A DNA stretch of 64,000 nt from Calothrix sp. 336/3 (GCF_000734895.2 NZ_CP011382.1:1652700-1716699); one strand, 5' to 3'. Numbered from the stretch's first letter, positions 17,627 to 27,902 are shown. Notes: generated by a model not told the origin, from the sequence alone. Translations and numbers: made by a program.

Positions 17627-18724
17627 ATGAAATTTTTGCCTTTCTTCAATCAGAAAAATGGGCGATGGGCTTCAACCGTAACCATAATTTCCCTATTTAT
17701 CTGTGTTTTCCTGCTTACCTTCATCTTTCCCCACAGTCCAGGAAATACCCAAACCAGAGACCCCTTTCTCCATCCCTTTGCCCCCACATCACCTTGGAAT
17801 CTACCCATCGGTTCCCAAGCTAAATATATGCCTGCCAATATCGGCAAAGCTCAGTACGGTTTAGTAGACCAAGAATATTTTTACAAACTCCAAGGCAACG
17901 ATCCCCAACGTCCCGTCTATGCACCAGGAAGTTGGGGAGAGGGGCGCTGTACTGGCACTAAATCTATGGGCATATCCCTTCCCGTACCCGACAATTTAAT
18001 TGTTGCCGATGCCACCACAAACCCCTACTCGACCCCAAATAATGCCTCTGCCTTTCTCCTGCCGGACGGTAAAACCCTAGTTCAACTCGAACCCCTGGCT
18101 CGGTGTCAACCCGGTGGTAATATTTATGGTTGGCGCTACGAAAAAGATTTAGATATCTATGGTGATGGGATTGGGGGTTCCCATTTTGGTTCTGGTTTAT
18201 CGGCGATCGGTGGTTCGATTCGCAAAGGAGAACTTACCAGTTCCGAACCCATTCATCATGCACTGAAAGTCTTAGTTTGGGGAGAAAAATACCTACATTA
18301 CTCCCAAGCTCGTCCGGGTTATCGTTGGCCCGCAGATCGGGCAGATAGTTACGCAGCAGAGAAATATCATGGTCAAAATCCGGCTTTAGTTCAAGGAACC
18401 CTCTTAGCAATCCCACCATACATCACCCCAGAGAGTCTGAAATTACAAACTCCCGTAGGTAAAAAGTTATTCCATGCGCTGCAAGATTACGGAGCATATA
18501 TAGTAGATGATTCTGCCTGGGATGCCCATTACATCGCTGCGGAGGCAGGTGTGCTTGAAGAATTTCGCACTAAGTATGGTTATGACATGGAGGGGGCAAG
18601 TGGCGATTTTTACGACGACTATATGAAACTCTTCCAAGCCTTAAATATTATCGAGAATAATAGTCCAGATAATATCGGTGGAGGTGGAACAAGACGCGCT
18701 CCCCTTGCTCCAGCCTTGAGTTAG
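17627..18724 (+). CDS. Secreted or membrane-anchored protein of unknown function
   Basis: A 365-residue protein with an N-terminal hydrophobic segment (about residues 18-37) after a basic start, so a signal peptide or anchor. The exported part begins with a TSPWNLPIGS segment and contains GIGGSHFGSGLSAIGGSIRKGEL followed by IHHALKVLVW. I have seen this combination in bacterial extracellular proteins of unknown function, some near carbohydrate-active genes, but I know of no established activity. The tail is Gly/Asn-rich (NNSPDNIGGGGTRR). A hairpin overlaps its ribosome binding site. Neighbours on both sides are on the other strand, so it is monocistronic. Confidence 0.75.
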   Translation: MKFLPFFNQKNGRWASTVTIISLFICVFLLTFIFPHSPGNTQTRDPFLHPFAPTSPWNLPIGSQAKYMPANIGKAQYGLVDQEYFYKLQGNDPQRPVYAPGSWGEGRCTGTKSMGISLPVPDNLIVADATTNPYSTPNNASAFLLPDGKTLVQLEPLARCQPGGNIYGWRYEKDLDIYGDGIGGSHFGSGLSAIGGSIRKGELTSSEPIHHALKVLVWGEKYLHYSQARPGYRWPADRADSYAAEKYHGQNPALVQGTLLAIPPYITPESLKLQTPVGKKLFHALQDYGAYIVDDSAWDAHYIAAEAGVLEEFRTKYGYDMEGASGDFYDDYMKLFQALNIIENNSPDNIGGGGTRRAPLAPALS

Positions 18725-18879
18725 CTAAATACTCAACTAAGCCAAAATTGCTGGATAGGGTTCAGGGAGTAATGAGTAATGAGTCAAGGAGTATAAGAGG
18801 ATTTATTTACCAGCCTATCCTTTGATGTATAGCTAAGGGTTGGAAAGCCAGCGTTTGGTAGATAAAATTTGTACTTGGC

Positions 18880-20130
18880 TTATCTTTTTCCAAAGACTTG
18901 ACGAATTACCCAGATACCAAAAATGGGCATGGCGATGAGTTGGGTAAAGAGTACAGCGATCGCCACCCACAAAATTCCTCCCTGAACGGCAACTAACAAA
19001 GAAGCAGCAAAAAATACTGTAAATATTAGGTTCCAATACAAATCGACTTGGGTTTTATCTACTGCTTGGAGTAATTGAGACGTTGCCCGCGACAAAGACA
19101 GGGGAATTGCAGACAGGCAAATTAAGATTAATATGGGAATTCCTGGTACCCATTTTTGTCCAAACACGATAGGTACATAGAAGGGAGCTAAGGTAATTTG
19201 TAATGCCACCAAGGGCACAACAATCAAACCAATAGTTTTCAGACTCCGGAAAAACTGTGTTTGCAGTTCTTTTTTATCATTGCGAGCCGCACAAAGATGG
19301 GGAAACAAGGCAGAGGTGAAAGCATTGATTACACTTTGGCTAATTCCTAAACCTGCATTGAAGGCAAAGAAATACATCCCCAATGCTTCCAAACCTAAAA
19401 ATGGTCCGATAATCATGTAGTCGAGGTACATTCTTACCCGGCTCAATAGGTCAACACCTAATAATTTACTGCCAAAAGACGCAATTTGCTGCCAATTATC
19501 CAGGGTAAATCGATTTGGTGGTCGCCAGGAGTGATTGAGTAAAATAATTACTACCCAAGGAATATAACTGCATATCATTGAGAGGACAACAGCCCATACA
19601 CCAAACCCCCGCCAAGCTAAAATCACAGTCATTAAGTTAGTGACGATTGATTGTACCGCGTTGGCGATCGCTGTAATTTTTAAGCTATTTTCCCTTTCAA
19701 TTAATGTCGATTGCACCGTATAAATGGGCATCATCAGATAAATTAAGCCCACAGCACAAATTGGCAAAATTAAACCATTATTTTTATAAAAAAATGCCAG
19801 GGGATAGGCAACTAAACACTGAAAAATAAATAAGGAAATGCCTAATATCCAATTCAGCCAATAGGAGGTATCACAAACTACTTTTAAGTCTTTTTCTTCC
19901 GCATGAATGATTTTTGCGCCAATTCCCGCACGAATGGTTAAAACATTACCAATATCAAAAATAGTATAAATAATGGAGATCACACCATAATCGTAGGCGT
20001 TGAGAAAACGAGCTAGGGTGACAGTTGTTGCGAGACGAAATATCCGGTTAACTATTTCTGCAACTCCCAACCATCCTACATTACGTAGAAAACGGTCGGA
20101 TGATAGATGCTTGAGTTTATTGATTACCAT
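18880..20130 (-). CDS. Wzx-like polysaccharide flippase (MOP superfamily)
   Basis: A 416-residue integral membrane protein with about twelve hydrophobic segments. The N terminus (NVGWLGVAEIVNRIFRLATTVTLARFLNAYDYGVISII) has the typical start of the polysaccharide-transport branch of the MOP superfamily: a conserved Leu-x-Ala-Arg-x-Leu followed by the 'YG' turn. The family flips lipid-linked oligosaccharides across the inner membrane. It is not directly adjacent to the glycosyltransferases (3.6-14.5 kb) but is the only flippase in the window, so it may serve them. It is transcribed toward the secreted-protein gene and stands alone. Confidence 0.87.
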   Translation of the reverse strand: MVINKLKHLSSDRFLRNVGWLGVAEIVNRIFRLATTVTLARFLNAYDYGVISIIYTIFDIGNVLTIRAGIGAKIIHAEEKDLKVVCDTSYWLNWILGISLFIFQCLVAYPLAFFYKNNGLILPICAVGLIYLMMPIYTVQSTLIERENSLKITAIANAVQSIVTNLMTVILAWRGFGVWAVVLSMICSYIPWVVIILLNHSWRPPNRFTLDNWQQIASFGSKLLGVDLLSRVRMYLDYMIIGPFLGLEALGMYFFAFNAGLGISQSVINAFTSALFPHLCAARNDKKELQTQFFRSLKTIGLIVVPLVALQITLAPFYVPIVFGQKWVPGIPILILICLSAIPLSLSRATSQLLQAVDKTQVDLYWNLIFTVFFAASLLVAVQGGILWVAIAVLFTQLIAMPIFGIWVIRQVFGKR

Positions 20131-20935
20131 GTTGTTGGGTTAAAGACTCGCAAGAAAGGGAACTTCATGTCATTTGTTTTTTAATTTCTTTCTCGGTAGC
20201 AGATTAGACCTAATGTAAAAATAGATGTTAGCTGAGGGCTGGGAATAGTAAAGGGTTAAAAGTTAAGGATTAAAACATTTTCCCTAGCAATCAGTCTACG
20301 GAGTAGATAATTGTGATATTGATGTAAATCCTTGCTAGTGATTTTACATATATCTATCTACAAACCATCTGATACGAGCTTTGAAAGTTAACCTTATAGT
20401 CAATGTAGGATATGTGACATTTCCCACGACCGTTGCCAGTCTACAGAGTTCCACGCTCCCTCCATCATGACTTTTTCTCCCCAGTAAAACCTATGAGGAG
20501 AAAACTTCCACTTTGATTGATGTTAGTAGATTTACGGTAAAAATGAAATGCCTGCTTTGAACTTCAATAACCCTTCACAATAACTTGAAAATTGGTGCAG
20601 GGAAAAGGGTGAAAGGGGAAGGAGGGAAAACTAGATTTTGATGCTGGGCTAGAGGATTTTCCTGGGAATGGATACTTGACATAGTCCTTCTGCATCAAGG
20701 GTGGAGTATCAAAAATTATCTTCTCAACGAGAAACGCGATTTCTATCTATACCCACAAGCTTCATCTTGACTTCATACCGTGGCACTATGTCTGAAATAG
20801 TATCAGTTATTTCACTCTTATTTTCCAGATTATTGTATTAAATTTATCCTATTTCCTTCCAGTTATCACGACGAGCGTTTAAAACAGCTTTCCCCTTTTC
20901 CCCATCTGCAATTTAGCTTTGTGAATGAGTTCAAA
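20131..20935. other. Spacer with a small hairpin
   Basis: About 800 bases with no gene seen. An inverted repeat TTTTCTCC at 20473-20480 and GGAGAAAA at 20497-20504 could form a stem-loop in RNA, but no T-run follows on the plus strand. No tRNA or coding signal is visible. Confidence 0.4.
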
Positions 20936-21559
20936 CTAAACTTTTGCTAAAGTCACATTCTCTGCCTGATCCTGATATTTACCCTGCCTAGTTTCATAGC
21001 TAATAGCACAAGGTTCTCCCTCTAGGAATAATAGCTGCACAACTCCTTCGCGGGCGTAGATACGACAATCAGCACTGGAAGAATTGGAAAATTCTAAGGT
21101 CAAATGACCTCGCCATGCAGCTTCAGCAGGTGTCAAATTTGCTATTATTCCGCAGCGCGCATATGTAGATTTACCTATACAAATCACTGTAATATTTTCC
21201 GGAACTGACAACTTTTCTAGGGCGACACCTAAGCCATAGGAATGGGCAGGCAAGATAAAATAGTCACCATTCGCATCAGTATGTAACTCTGTGGGTTCCA
21301 GATTTTGGGGGTTGAAGTTTTTGGGATCAATTACAGTTCCGGGAACGTGCCGAAAAATGCGAAATTCCACGGGAGATAGGCGAATATCATAACCGTAGGA
21401 AGATAAACCGTAGCTGATAACGCGACGTAGTTGTGGACTTACGTTATCCTTGAGAGAAGTCGCAGGGTCAGTGTTTATTTCTCGGATTAAACTTGGCTCA
21501 AAAGGATAAATCATCCCTTTTGCCGCCATTTCTCCAATCCAGATATCATTTTTAATCAC
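20936..21559 (-). CDS. dcd: dCTP deaminase
   Basis: A 207-residue protein of the dCTP deaminase/dUTPase family, which deaminates dCTP to dUTP, a precursor of dTTP. It starts with GTG. Key parts are SYGYDIRL near residue 57, the FILPAHSYGLGVALEKLSVP strand, IGKSTYARCGIIANLTPAEA and HLTLEFSNSS, whose Glu occupies the position of the catalytic Glu in the family. The length is slightly above the roughly 190 residues of E. coli Dcd, because of a longer N terminus with TSLKDNVSPQLRRV. It is an isolated gene with 268 bp to the secretion cassette. Whether the product is dUTP alone or dUMP (bifunctional) cannot be told. Confidence 0.9.
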   Translation of the reverse strand: MIKNDIWIGEMAAKGMIYPFEPSLIREINTDPATSLKDNVSPQLRRVISYGLSSYGYDIRLSPVEFRIFRHVPGTVIDPKNFNPQNLEPTELHTDANGDYFILPAHSYGLGVALEKLSVPENITVICIGKSTYARCGIIANLTPAEAAWRGHLTLEFSNSSSADCRIYAREGVVQLLFLEGEPCAISYETRQGKYQDQAENVTLAKV

Positions 21560-21827
21560 AAAAAGTCAGCAATATAAATAAACCAACCTTTCAGCATACC
21601 TCAGATAGTAACTAAAAAGTCATATAAGTTTAGTTTGAGGCAACCGGTTAGGGAAAAAAGAGCAATTAATATACCACTAGACAAAAACAGCTTATGAGTC
21701 ATCGGTTTTGCAGTGTTCCGTAGATACCAGCTTTGAGACTGCAAGTTTAAACAAGCCAGTTATCACAATTTACAGTAAATACTCTGACAAAAAATAGTAA
21801 TTTTATACATTAACCGACTCACAATAA

Positions 21828-23390
21828 TTATCGCAAAGACTTAAAACTTTCCCAACTCTGGCTAAATACATCTGTAAAGATGCTCATTACAGTACGTTCT
21901 CTCAATTTAAGATTTACACTCACAGACATTCCTGATTGTAAGGAAATATCGCGACCGTTAACTGAAATTGCTTGTTTGACAAGATGTATTTTGGCTGGGA
22001 ATCTGTAATAGGGGTAGATTTGGTCTGGTGGCAAAACATCGGAACCAATCCAAATTAATTTACCTTTGATATCGCCAAATTCACTATAGGGGAAAGAGTC
22101 AATACGCACATCAACATCCATTCCTTCTTTGATAAAGCCAATATCTTTGTTAGTAATATAAACCTTTGCGATTAATGCATCATCTGGAACTACTTTCAGA
22201 ATCGGTTCACTAGATGTGACGACAAAACCTGGTGTGTGGGGTTTGAGTTCAAAAATTGTGCCATTACTGGGAGCTTTAATTTCCTCGTATTTAATATTAG
22301 TTTGTACTTGGTTAATTTGATTATCAATTTCAGCGATACGTTTACTATTTTCAATAATTGCTTTGGTGAACTGAGAATCTATTTCAGCAATTTGTTTATT
22401 GTTGCGGGCAATTTTCTCTAGAAGTTCATTCCGTGAAGTGGCAATTGTTGTTTCTAGCTTCGCTCCTGTTTGCGCGATCGCGGATTTTAATCGTTCTTTT
22501 TCTTCGCTTAATTGTTGAATCTGACTTTGCAAGTCTTTGACTTCCTGTTCTTGCTTAAAATATTGAATTTTTGATATAGCTCCTGCTTCCATTAATGGCT
22601 TTAAATTATTAGAAATACCTTGATTCATCATTAAAGATTGCTTGATGGTATCAATGCGAATCTCAATTTGATTAATCTGTCGTTTTGATTGCTCAATCTC
22701 TAGTTTTTCTGTACTTAAACGTGCATTTAATTCTCTTTGTTGTGATAGCAAACGCTCCTTTTGTTCTAGGGAAAGTTGACTTAATGATGTTCCCCCTAAT
22801 TGCACTCGATATAATTCGTTTTCTGCTACTAATGCTGCTCGACTTTTAGACAAATCTAAAATTTCGTTAGAGATACCTGGTAATGAGCGATTTAATAAGC
22901 TTTTGGAAATTTGGGTTTGAGATTTATAAAATTGCTTTTCTTGAACTAAAGAAGCACGAATTTTTTGTAGAGAAGCAAGTTGCGATCGCACTGTAGTTGG
23001 GTCAAGACTTAAGAGCTTTTCCCCTGCTTTAACTTTTTGTCCATCCTTAACCAATACTTCCTTCACAACCCCACCCACTGGAGCTTGTACTTCTTTCACA
23101 TTACCTGTGGGTTCAAGCTTTCCCTGGGCAGAAATTGCTTCTTCAATTTTGGCAAAATTAGCCCAAATTCCGGCTCCGGCGATCGCGCACATCAATACCC
23201 ATAGTAAACCGCGTGACCAATTACGGGATGGGGTTAAAATTACTGGCTGATCAAATTGGAATTGTTGATTTTTATTGGTTCTAGTTTGTGGTTGTGATAT
23301 TTTGTTAATATCTTCGAGTTCTCTTGATGATTGAATATCTAAATTATTGCCATATTGGTCGTTTTTTGAATGCTTTTTCTTAATATTCAT
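21828..23390 (-). CDS. HlyD-family membrane fusion protein (type I secretion)
   Basis: The periplasmic adaptor that links an inner-membrane ABC transporter to an outer-membrane channel. The 520 residues show a cytoplasmic N-terminal tail of about 58 residues, one membrane segment (about 60-79), a lipoyl-like strand region (GKLEPTGNVKEVQAPVGGVV), a long coiled coil (about 140-360, rich in Gln, Glu, Lys and Leu), then the second lipoyl half (IKAPSNGTIFELKPHTPGFV) and a beta-barrel region. It lies 132 bp downstream of the ABC transporter gene on the same strand, which identifies its partner. Confidence 0.92.
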   Translation of the reverse strand: MNIKKKHSKNDQYGNNLDIQSSRELEDINKISQPQTRTNKNQQFQFDQPVILTPSRNWSRGLLWVLMCAIAGAGIWANFAKIEEAISAQGKLEPTGNVKEVQAPVGGVVKEVLVKDGQKVKAGEKLLSLDPTTVRSQLASLQKIRASLVQEKQFYKSQTQISKSLLNRSLPGISNEILDLSKSRAALVAENELYRVQLGGTSLSQLSLEQKERLLSQQRELNARLSTEKLEIEQSKRQINQIEIRIDTIKQSLMMNQGISNNLKPLMEAGAISKIQYFKQEQEVKDLQSQIQQLSEEKERLKSAIAQTGAKLETTIATSRNELLEKIARNNKQIAEIDSQFTKAIIENSKRIAEIDNQINQVQTNIKYEEIKAPSNGTIFELKPHTPGFVVTSSEPILKVVPDDALIAKVYITNKDIGFIKEGMDVDVRIDSFPYSEFGDIKGKLIWIGSDVLPPDQIYPYYRFPAKIHLVKQAISVNGRDISLQSGMSVSVNLKLRERTVMSIFTDVFSQSWESFKSLR

Positions 23391-23522
23391 GTTTGTGTCA
23401 AAATAGTTTATTAACTATAAGAATGTTTATTGAAATTATCGATATTTTTATAAAAAATGACTTGGAAGCAACAGAATAATTCGTGATTAAATTTAATTTA
23501 AACTTTGAAATATTCTTATCCA

Positions 23523-26483
23523 TCATGAATTGACACCCATTTTTTGCTGCTGATACAAACAAAAATAAAGACCTTTTAAAGCCATTAATTCTTGATGGGT
23601 TCCCTGCTCTGCGACTCTACCCTGACTCATCATTAAAATGGTGTCAGCGTTTTGAATTGTCGCTAGTCTGTGGGTAATAAACAGAACTGTCTTTCCTTGT
23701 AGCGCTCTGGCTAAATTTAAACAAACCTGACGTTCGGTATCGTAGTCTAATGCACTTGTCGCTTCATCAAGAATTAGTAATGGGGGGTTTTGTAAAATAG
23801 TCCGAGCGATCGCAATTCTTTGTCTTTGTCCTCCCGATAGTCCTGAACCTCGCTGTCCAACACGAGAGTTGTAACCTTGGGGTAAACTCATAATAAAGTC
23901 GTGAGCGCAAGCTATTTTTGCCGCTTCGATGATTTCTTCAGAACTTGCATCTGGTAAGGTGAGAGCGATATTTTCCCGAACGGTACCATCAAATAACAAG
24001 GTATCTTGTAACACCATGCCAATTTGACGACGCAAAGAATACAATTCAACTTTACTAATATCGTAATTATCGATAAAAATTCTGCCTGAATCAGGTTCAT
24101 AAAGACGTGGCAAGAGTTTTGTTAAAGTACTTTTCCCAGCACCACTTTGTCCCACAACTCCTACAAATGAACCCGCAGAAATTTCTACACAAACATTATC
24201 AAGTTGGGGAGTGGGACTTTTTTCAAAGCGAAAAGTGAGGTTTTCATAGCGAATTTTACCTTGAACTTCTGGCATTGTAATGTTATCACGTCCAGTAATT
24301 TCACTTTCCTGGGGACTATCAAGAATATCTCCCAGACGTTCTAGAGATAGGGCAGTTTCTTGAAAGTTTTGCCAAAGTTGAATTAACCGTAGTAAAGGAC
24401 TAGTAGTATAACCTGCAATAATCCGAAACGCGATTAATTGTCCTAATGTTAATTGGTCTTGAAGAACCAGATAAGCACCAACCCAAAGTAATAATAAACT
24501 CGACAATTTATTTAAAAAAGTACTAATAGAACTAGCAGTACTAGAAATTAAAACATTACGAAAACTTGCACTAATATAACGTCCATAACGTCTTTGCCAC
24601 TCATAACGGGAATTCAATTCAATATTTTGAGCTTTAACAGTTTGAATCCCAGATACAACCTCAACTAAATAGGATTGAGTTTCACTATTGTTCTCAGCTT
24701 TGGTACGGGTTTGTTTGCGGATAATGGGAGCAAAAATAAAGGTGAGTAAAGCAAAAAGCGGAACTGTAGATAAAGCAACTAACGTCAGAGTCCAGCTATA
24801 AAATAGCATCACCCCAACATAGATAAACGAGAAAATCGCATCTAAAACAACCGTTAAAGCTTTCCCCGTTAGAAAAGAGCGGATATTCTCCAATTCATTG
24901 ATACGAGAAGCAAGTTCCCCCACAGGACGACGCTCAAAATATCGCAATGGTAAACGTAATAAATGGTCAATAACCTCCGAACCTAAAGCCAAATCAATCC
25001 GGTTAGTTGTATCCACAAATAGATTAGTACGCAGCCAAGTTACCACAGCTTCTGTAATGGCGATCGCAATTAATAAAACCCCTAAAACGCTGAGAGTATT
25101 CCCACCTTTATGTACTAACACCTTATCAATAATTAACTGGGTAATCACAGGATTTGCCAAACCCAAAACTTGCACAAATAAAGAAGCCAGAAAAACTTCA
25201 ATTAGGGCAAAATAATGTTTTTTAAGTGCAGGTACAAACCAATGTAAACCGAAGCGATGTTTGGGTGTTTCCTTAGTTGCTTGCAGTAGTAAAACCTGTG
25301 CTTCTTCTCCCCAAGTCTCGGCAAAATCTTTGGTTTTTTTCCGTCTGATTCCTTGTTCGGGAATACCCAAAATCAATTCTTTTTCCGTCGCTTGATACAG
25401 TATTGCATAACTATCTTCCCAGGGAATTAATGCAGGTGTCGGTAGTTTAGAAATCGCGACTGTGGGAATTTTTACAAGTTGCGACGATAATCCAGTTAAT
25501 TCTGCCAATGCACCACATAATTGTAGAGAAGCACCACCGTTGCGTTCAATAGAATTCACTAAAGTTCTACGTAAAACATCCCGACGAGATGGAACTTGTA
25601 AATGCTCACAAATCATTTGTAAACAAGCAAGTGTTGCATCTACATTCCCACGACCAGATATAAAAGGATATTTAATTGTATTTTGGGAATATGCAGGAAT
25701 AATCTCTGGTTTTTCCGGTGCATAGGGTGCATTATCCCAGATAGAAACAAGGGGAAGAGAGGAAGGAATTGCAGGAGATAAAAATAAAGGAAGAGAAGAA
25801 TAATTTAAGCCAATTAAACGAATATTTTTACTTGCTTCAATATAACTGTTATTATCGGTCATTACCGAATTTAAACAAGTACCCACATCAAAGTTAGAAC
25901 CATCACTACTCACCAACCACAACAAATTTTGGTCAAGTTGGGAAAGTTTAGTTTTACCTCTCGGTAAGTTCTGAACCTTTGCAGATTTAACCGCAGTCAT
26001 TGCAAATTCTTGAAGTTGCTCTAAATTTTCACCCTGTCGTTCCAGTTCTGCTCCCAACAAGTTAAATACTTCTATTAGCGTGCAACAATTATCAAAAAAC
26101 TCCCCAACCACAGGTTCATTCTTCAGAAGTTCCCAAAACTCCTCAGCAGAAAGGGTTAAACATAGCGTCTCACAGGATGCGATCGCGGTTTCACAACTAA
26201 CACCACGAATTAGACTTACCCATCCCAGAATTTCCCCCGGTTTTAATATTTGTAAAGTATCTGGACTATTTGTACCAGGAGAATTGACAAGTAATCTTGC
26301 TTGTCCTTCGTAAATAATTACAACTCTTGCAGGAAGGGACTCTTGGGACACAATTGCTTGACCCATACGATAGCGTAAAGGTTGAAGCTTACTAGCAATA
26401 CGTTCAATTAAGACAGAATCAAATCTGTTAAATGGTGGGATACCTGTAAGAAAATCTATAACAGTACTATTATGGGCAGTCAT
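23523..26483 (-). CDS. Type I secretion ABC transporter with N-terminal cNMP-fold and degenerate C39 domain
   Basis: A 986-residue export ATPase. Order of domains: a cyclic-nucleotide-binding-type fold (about 10-150, with PARVVIIYEGQARLL and PGEILGWVSLIRG); a linker; a C39-peptidase-like region (about 270-400) whose active-site segment reads NVDATLACLQMI, so the catalytic Cys position is not Cys; six membrane helices (about 420-700); and an ATPase with GQSGAGKST (K784), GLSGGQRQRIAIART, LLILDEATSALD and ITHRLAT. The peptidase-like domain thus resembles the non-cleaving substrate-binding form of HlyB-type exporters. It sits between PpiC and HlyD genes, and the RTX protein upstream is its probable cargo. 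Confidence 0.92.
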   Translation of the reverse strand: MTAHNSTVIDFLTGIPPFNRFDSVLIERIASKLQPLRYRMGQAIVSQESLPARVVIIYEGQARLLVNSPGTNSPDTLQILKPGEILGWVSLIRGVSCETAIASCETLCLTLSAEEFWELLKNEPVVGEFFDNCCTLIEVFNLLGAELERQGENLEQLQEFAMTAVKSAKVQNLPRGKTKLSQLDQNLLWLVSSDGSNFDVGTCLNSVMTDNNSYIEASKNIRLIGLNYSSLPLFLSPAIPSSLPLVSIWDNAPYAPEKPEIIPAYSQNTIKYPFISGRGNVDATLACLQMICEHLQVPSRRDVLRRTLVNSIERNGGASLQLCGALAELTGLSSQLVKIPTVAISKLPTPALIPWEDSYAILYQATEKELILGIPEQGIRRKKTKDFAETWGEEAQVLLLQATKETPKHRFGLHWFVPALKKHYFALIEVFLASLFVQVLGLANPVITQLIIDKVLVHKGGNTLSVLGVLLIAIAITEAVVTWLRTNLFVDTTNRIDLALGSEVIDHLLRLPLRYFERRPVGELASRINELENIRSFLTGKALTVVLDAIFSFIYVGVMLFYSWTLTLVALSTVPLFALLTFIFAPIIRKQTRTKAENNSETQSYLVEVVSGIQTVKAQNIELNSRYEWQRRYGRYISASFRNVLISSTASSISTFLNKLSSLLLLWVGAYLVLQDQLTLGQLIAFRIIAGYTTSPLLRLIQLWQNFQETALSLERLGDILDSPQESEITGRDNITMPEVQGKIRYENLTFRFEKSPTPQLDNVCVEISAGSFVGVVGQSGAGKSTLTKLLPRLYEPDSGRIFIDNYDISKVELYSLRRQIGMVLQDTLLFDGTVRENIALTLPDASSEEIIEAAKIACAHDFIMSLPQGYNSRVGQRGSGLSGGQRQRIAIARTILQNPPLLILDEATSALDYDTERQVCLNLARALQGKTVLFITHRLATIQNADTILMMSQGRVAEQGTHQELMALKGLYFCLYQQQKMGVNS

Positions 26484-26527
26484 GGGATTAATATATTTGA
26501 TGTGATAGCTGCGGAATTATCAACTTC

Positions 26528-27259
26528 CTATTTCTGTAGATTTTGGACTGTTATTTGTACCTTACCCATTTCCTGCGTTAACCACGTTTCAAACAGGCGA
26601 TTCTGAAGTTGATTTCGCATCGTCTCATCTAACTGAGCAGGGATTAACTTTTCTAACCGGAGAATAATAAACCAATTTTCTAAACGCATTGGTTGCCATA
26701 ATTGTCCTGGTTGGGAAGATGTGAGTTTTTGAGCAAGTAATGGATGGGGTTGACTCAAAGGTACTGGTCCAATTAATCCTCCTGTTTGTGCTTCCACCCC
26801 TGCTGAATAACTTTTTGCACATTCTGCAAAGGATTGTTCCCCTGCTTTAATTCGATAGTAAAGTTCTTGAGCTATTTCGGCATTTTCTGTCCGAATCAGA
26901 GAATAAATAACTTTATCAAATTTAGATTTTTGAGTTAAAAAAGTCGATTCAACCTTGGAACCAAAAGTTAGCTGTTTAAATTTCTCTAATTTGAACTCGC
27001 GAATCGCCACTTCTGGTAATTCTTCCTCTGTCATCCCGTAGTGCTTCATCACCGCAGAACGTGCTGTAGGTGTTGTCATCTGATGAAAAAACTGCTTAAT
27101 TACATTCTCTTGTTCTTCTGGAGTGATTTCAATAGAAGCGATCGCTTCATCAATAATTAAGATGCGTCGCAACTGCGGCAACATTTGATGCCTGATTAAC
27201 AAAGGAATAATTTCCGTAGCATTCACGCTACGATTACCAATTTGAATCGAGTGAGTCAT
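26528..27259 (-). CDS. PpiC/SurA-like peptidyl-prolyl isomerase of the secretion cassette
   Basis: A 243-residue protein. The N-terminal half is helical and resembles SurA-type chaperone regions; the C-terminal part (about residues 105-215) has rotamase features such as AQELYYRIKAGEQSFAECAK, SYSAGVEAQTGGLIGPVPLS and a closing PMRLENWFIILRLEK. There is no signal peptide, which is typical of the cyanobacterial isomerase-like proteins encoded beside type I exporters, so a cytoplasmic role in keeping the substrate unfolded is plausible (inference). It ends 44 bp before the ABC transporter gene and is probably co-transcribed with it. Confidence 0.82.
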   Translation of the reverse strand: MTHSIQIGNRSVNATEIIPLLIRHQMLPQLRRILIIDEAIASIEITPEEQENVIKQFFHQMTTPTARSAVMKHYGMTEEELPEVAIREFKLEKFKQLTFGSKVESTFLTQKSKFDKVIYSLIRTENAEIAQELYYRIKAGEQSFAECAKSYSAGVEAQTGGLIGPVPLSQPHPLLAQKLTSSQPGQLWQPMRLENWFIILRLEKLIPAQLDETMRNQLQNRLFETWLTQEMGKVQITVQNLQK

Positions 27260-27902
27260 TACCTAAATAATTACATAATGAAGAATATAAAACAGCTAAA
27301 ATCTATTGTAACTTCACCCTTAATCATTACCTAGTAACTACTTCTAATCCACCCTATCTATACGTATTTTTTTCAATATCAATCATCAGACCATCAGTAA
27401 TATTACGATAATTCAATACATCTATAAATACAATCATAGGAAATAGAAATAATCCTTCTCAGCATTTATCTAAAACCGATTCAAAAAATGTTTACGACAG
27501 ATACCCCACCCGCCCTATCGGGAACCTTCCCCAAAATCGGCTACCCTCGGCAATCAGTCTCTTCCTATTACTCCATCAATGTTTGTTTTCTTGTATGATT
27601 TTTGGCTAATACTGTTTTAATATTGATATTTTCCATTAGGAATCAATAAAATAGAGAAGCGGCATAGTTATCGGATAGACATACCACTTCTCCATCATTC
27701 CTATTCTATTTCCTGGTCACATCTGAGAACTTCTTTATCAAGTAACTTTCAGACAGAATCAGCCTGATTTCTTCCTATTTAGGACTGACACAAACAACGG
27801 ATGAAACTCTGATGCTGTAGGTAATTGCAATTCACGAATTCCCACTACAGCGTATACTTTTGCTCAAGTCCTCCCATAGTTCCTAAGCTTACCAAAAAAC
27901 AC
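27260..27902. other. Spacer between the RTX gene and its secretion genes
   Basis: About 640 bases with no gene. It separates the RTX protein gene from the export genes on the same strand and contains a terminator-like hairpin, so the two may form separate transcripts, with a new promoter close to 27,260-27,400. Confidence 0.5.
27646..27692 (-). terminator. Terminator-like hairpin after the RTX gene
   Basis: GAGAAG and GG at 27654-27662 pair with CC and CTTCTC at 27684-27692. On the minus strand the stem is followed by TATTTTATT. It sits about 210 bp after the RTX stop, on that strand. The loop is long (about 20 bases), so confidence is limited. Confidence 0.4.
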
